NCBI GenBank assembly: GCA_041552055.1
Contig: JBFELO010000039.1
Location: 1-33,834, forward strand
From: JBFELO01 sp041552055
GTDB taxonomy: Bacteria; Acidobacteriota; Thermoanaerobaculia; Thermoanaerobaculales; Sulfomarinibacteraceae
DNA: 33,834 bases
Direction of reading: 5' to 3'
Below, one piece after another: positions 33,063 to 33,834 of the stretch. The translations under genes were made by a program, and so were the position numbers. The notes under the pieces are model-generated. The model was not told where the DNA came from. It ran no database searches and saw only the letters and a program-made list of their open reading frames with translations. Every line of letters begins with the position of its first letter. Position 1 is the stretch's first letter.

Positions 33063-33449
33063 ATGGCGTTTGAAAGATACGTGCCGCCGCGGACCGCAGG
33101 TGCACGGCCCAGGGCGACGATTCGCCCGAGCGGACTCATTTCATTTGACGCGACTTCGGTCGAGGTATTCGATCTCGACAAAGCAACTCATGCGGTGCTT
33201 TTCTTCGACAAAACCCGCAAGTTGCTAGGCATCCATACGACCAGCAATCAGAAGGAGTCGGGCGCATTCAAGTTGTCACGAAGGCGGCGGTCGGTCAGCC
33301 TCAAAGCGCCGCAGTTTTTTTCGCAATACGGCCTGACAATTGACGAGGCGCAGCGCTTCGATGTGTCCGAGGACAAGGCTAACAAGATGTTGACCATCAA
33401 TGTGAAAAACGTCCAGCGGCGCCGTGGACGACGCCCGCGGAAGGCCTGA
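33063..33449 (+). CDS. Small conserved-looking protein of unknown function
   Basis: 128 aa from ATG at 33063, set by GGGAGGTGG just upstream and by the promoter at 33009-33037; the longer open frame upstream would precede the promoter's start site. The N-terminus MAFERYVPPR is basic. The core reads as alternating strands (LISFDATSVEVFDL, THAVLFFDKTRKLLGIHTT, GAFKLSRRRRSVSLKA), then an IDEAQRFDVSEDKANKMLTI strand and a basic tail (RRRGRRPRKA), which might bind nucleic acid. It resembles small uncharacterised proteins starting MAF(K/E)RY from memory, without a known role. Codon use is less GC-rich than neighbours, which suggests recent acquisition. Confidence 0.75.
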   Translation: MAFERYVPPRTAGARPRATIRPSGLISFDATSVEVFDLDKATHAVLFFDKTRKLLGIHTTSNQKESGAFKLSRRRRSVSLKAPQFFSQYGLTIDEAQRFDVSEDKANKMLTINVKNVQRRRGRRPRKA

Positions 33450-33542
33450 TATCTCGCCGATTCACGTCCTCCCGATCGGTGTGTCGCACACCGGCAGACA
33501 GCCTCATCGTCACGTCGATGTCAAGGGTTCGCCGACCCGACG

Positions 33543-33834
33543 TCAGGCTCCATATCCCCAGTCCGGCGTGACCGCGAACAGATGACGGAAGTTGTTCGAT
33601 GTCGCCGCCGCGACCGCCTCGACAGGCTCCCCCAGTTCCTGCGCCGCGCGACTCCCCGTCTCAACCACGTAACGCGGCTCGTTTCTCCGCCCACGGTGCG
33701 GTACTGGTGCCAGGTACGGGCTGTCCGTCTCCACCAACAGGTGATCCAGGTCGACCGCCACGACCATCGAGCGAATGTTGTCCGCCGCCTTGAACGTCAC
33801 CATCCCCGAGATCCCTACCATCAGCCCGAGTTCG
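33543..33834 (-). CDS. tatD: TatD family metal-dependent hydrolase (C-terminal part)
   Basis: Only the last ~96 residues are in the window; the gene continues beyond the right edge. GLMVGISGMVTFK, then DLDHLLVETDSPYLAPVP with HRGRRNEPRYV, is the unmistakable TatD C-terminal signature. The Asp in ETDSPYLAP is a metal ligand. EAVAAATSNNFRHLFAV is the terminal helix. TatD proteins are Mg/Mn-dependent 3'-5' exonucleases linked to DNA repair and RNA quality control. The family is firm, though the active site as a whole cannot be checked. Confidence 0.92.
   Translation of the reverse strand, partial: ELGLMVGISGMVTFKAADNIRSMVVAVDLDHLLVETDSPYLAPVPHRGRRNEPRYVVETGSRAAQELGEPVEAVAAATSNNFRHLFAVTPDWGYGA

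Noticed and set aside
1..33834. tRNA genes
   Set aside because: No T-arm signature (GGTTCRANTCC) within a cloverleaf-capable context was found by eye; GGTTCGAAA at 4495 is inside the speB-like coding sequence.

Overview
The window is a 33.8 kb stretch of a GC-rich bacterial chromosome, densely packed with housekeeping and metabolic genes on both strands. No phage, plasmid, transposase, CRISPR array, rRNA or tRNA was found. The gene set points to a Gram-negative-type, heterotrophic, respiring bacterium: a membrane Fe-S ETF:quinone-oxidoreductase-like protein, acyl-CoA dehydrogenase, ferrochelatase, full-length NifU plus NifS, YqgE, periplasmic gamma-glutamyltransferase, and an ECF sigma factor with an NrsF-type membrane anti-sigma factor. 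A lineage such as Acidobacteriota would fit, but that is a low-confidence guess from gene content and style; no phylogenetic marker is present.

Layout. 1-3.2 kb: Fe-S/heme-type membrane oxidoreductase and mutY, both on the minus strand. 3.2-3.77 kb: repeat-rich spacer with repeat copy R1. 3.77-11.7 kb, plus strand: speB-like ureohydrolase, ECF sigma, nrsF-like anti-sigma, hemH, a TIGR01777 epimerase, a cystathionine beta-synthase/gamma-lyase pair (overlapping ATGA) and an acyl-CoA dehydrogenase. 11.73-12.0 kb: a non-coding, strongly structured element resembling part of a cobalamin riboswitch. 12-13.7 kb, minus: ggt. 13.8-18.1 kb, plus: TerB-like protein, nifU, nifS and a parvulin foldase. 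18.1-20.0 kb, minus: a hydrolase-OsmC fusion and msrB. 20.2-21.6 kb, plus: glutamate dehydrogenase. 21.7-22.3 kb, minus: an unknown lipoprotein.

22.6-25.5 kb, plus: the most interesting cluster. It holds a membrane-anchored N-acetylmuramoyl-L-alanine amidase, an actin-fold ATPase that closely resembles the magnetosome actin MamK, and a secreted M23 endopeptidase. The three are tightly spaced or overlapping and look like one operon coupling a cytoplasmic filament to peptidoglycan hydrolysis.

25.5-28.0 kb: ilvE lies between two direct copies (R2, R3) of a dispersed repeat, inside unusual mosaics of short tandem 'words' joined by G-rich or C-rich linkers. 28.0-29.2 kb: SseB-C-like protein (minus) and yqgE (plus). 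29.2-29.6 kb: a 26-bp perfect inverted repeat and a candidate terminated small RNA. 29.6-32.7 kb, minus: alr, a family 2 glycosyltransferase and a PEGA-domain protein, probably one operon. 32.7-33.5 kb: an AT-richer island with a strong sigma70-type promoter and a small orphan gene. The window ends inside tatD (minus).

How the genes work together: several themes recur. Sulfur handling is covered by cystathionine synthase/lyase, NifS, NifU, MsrB, OsmC and Ggt. Envelope and cell wall are covered by alr, amidase, M23, the actin homologue, the glycosyltransferase and the foldase. Fatty-acid electron transfer is covered by the ETF:quinone-type Fe-S protein and the acyl-CoA dehydrogenase. Intergenic regions carry at least three families of repeats, far more patterned than usual.
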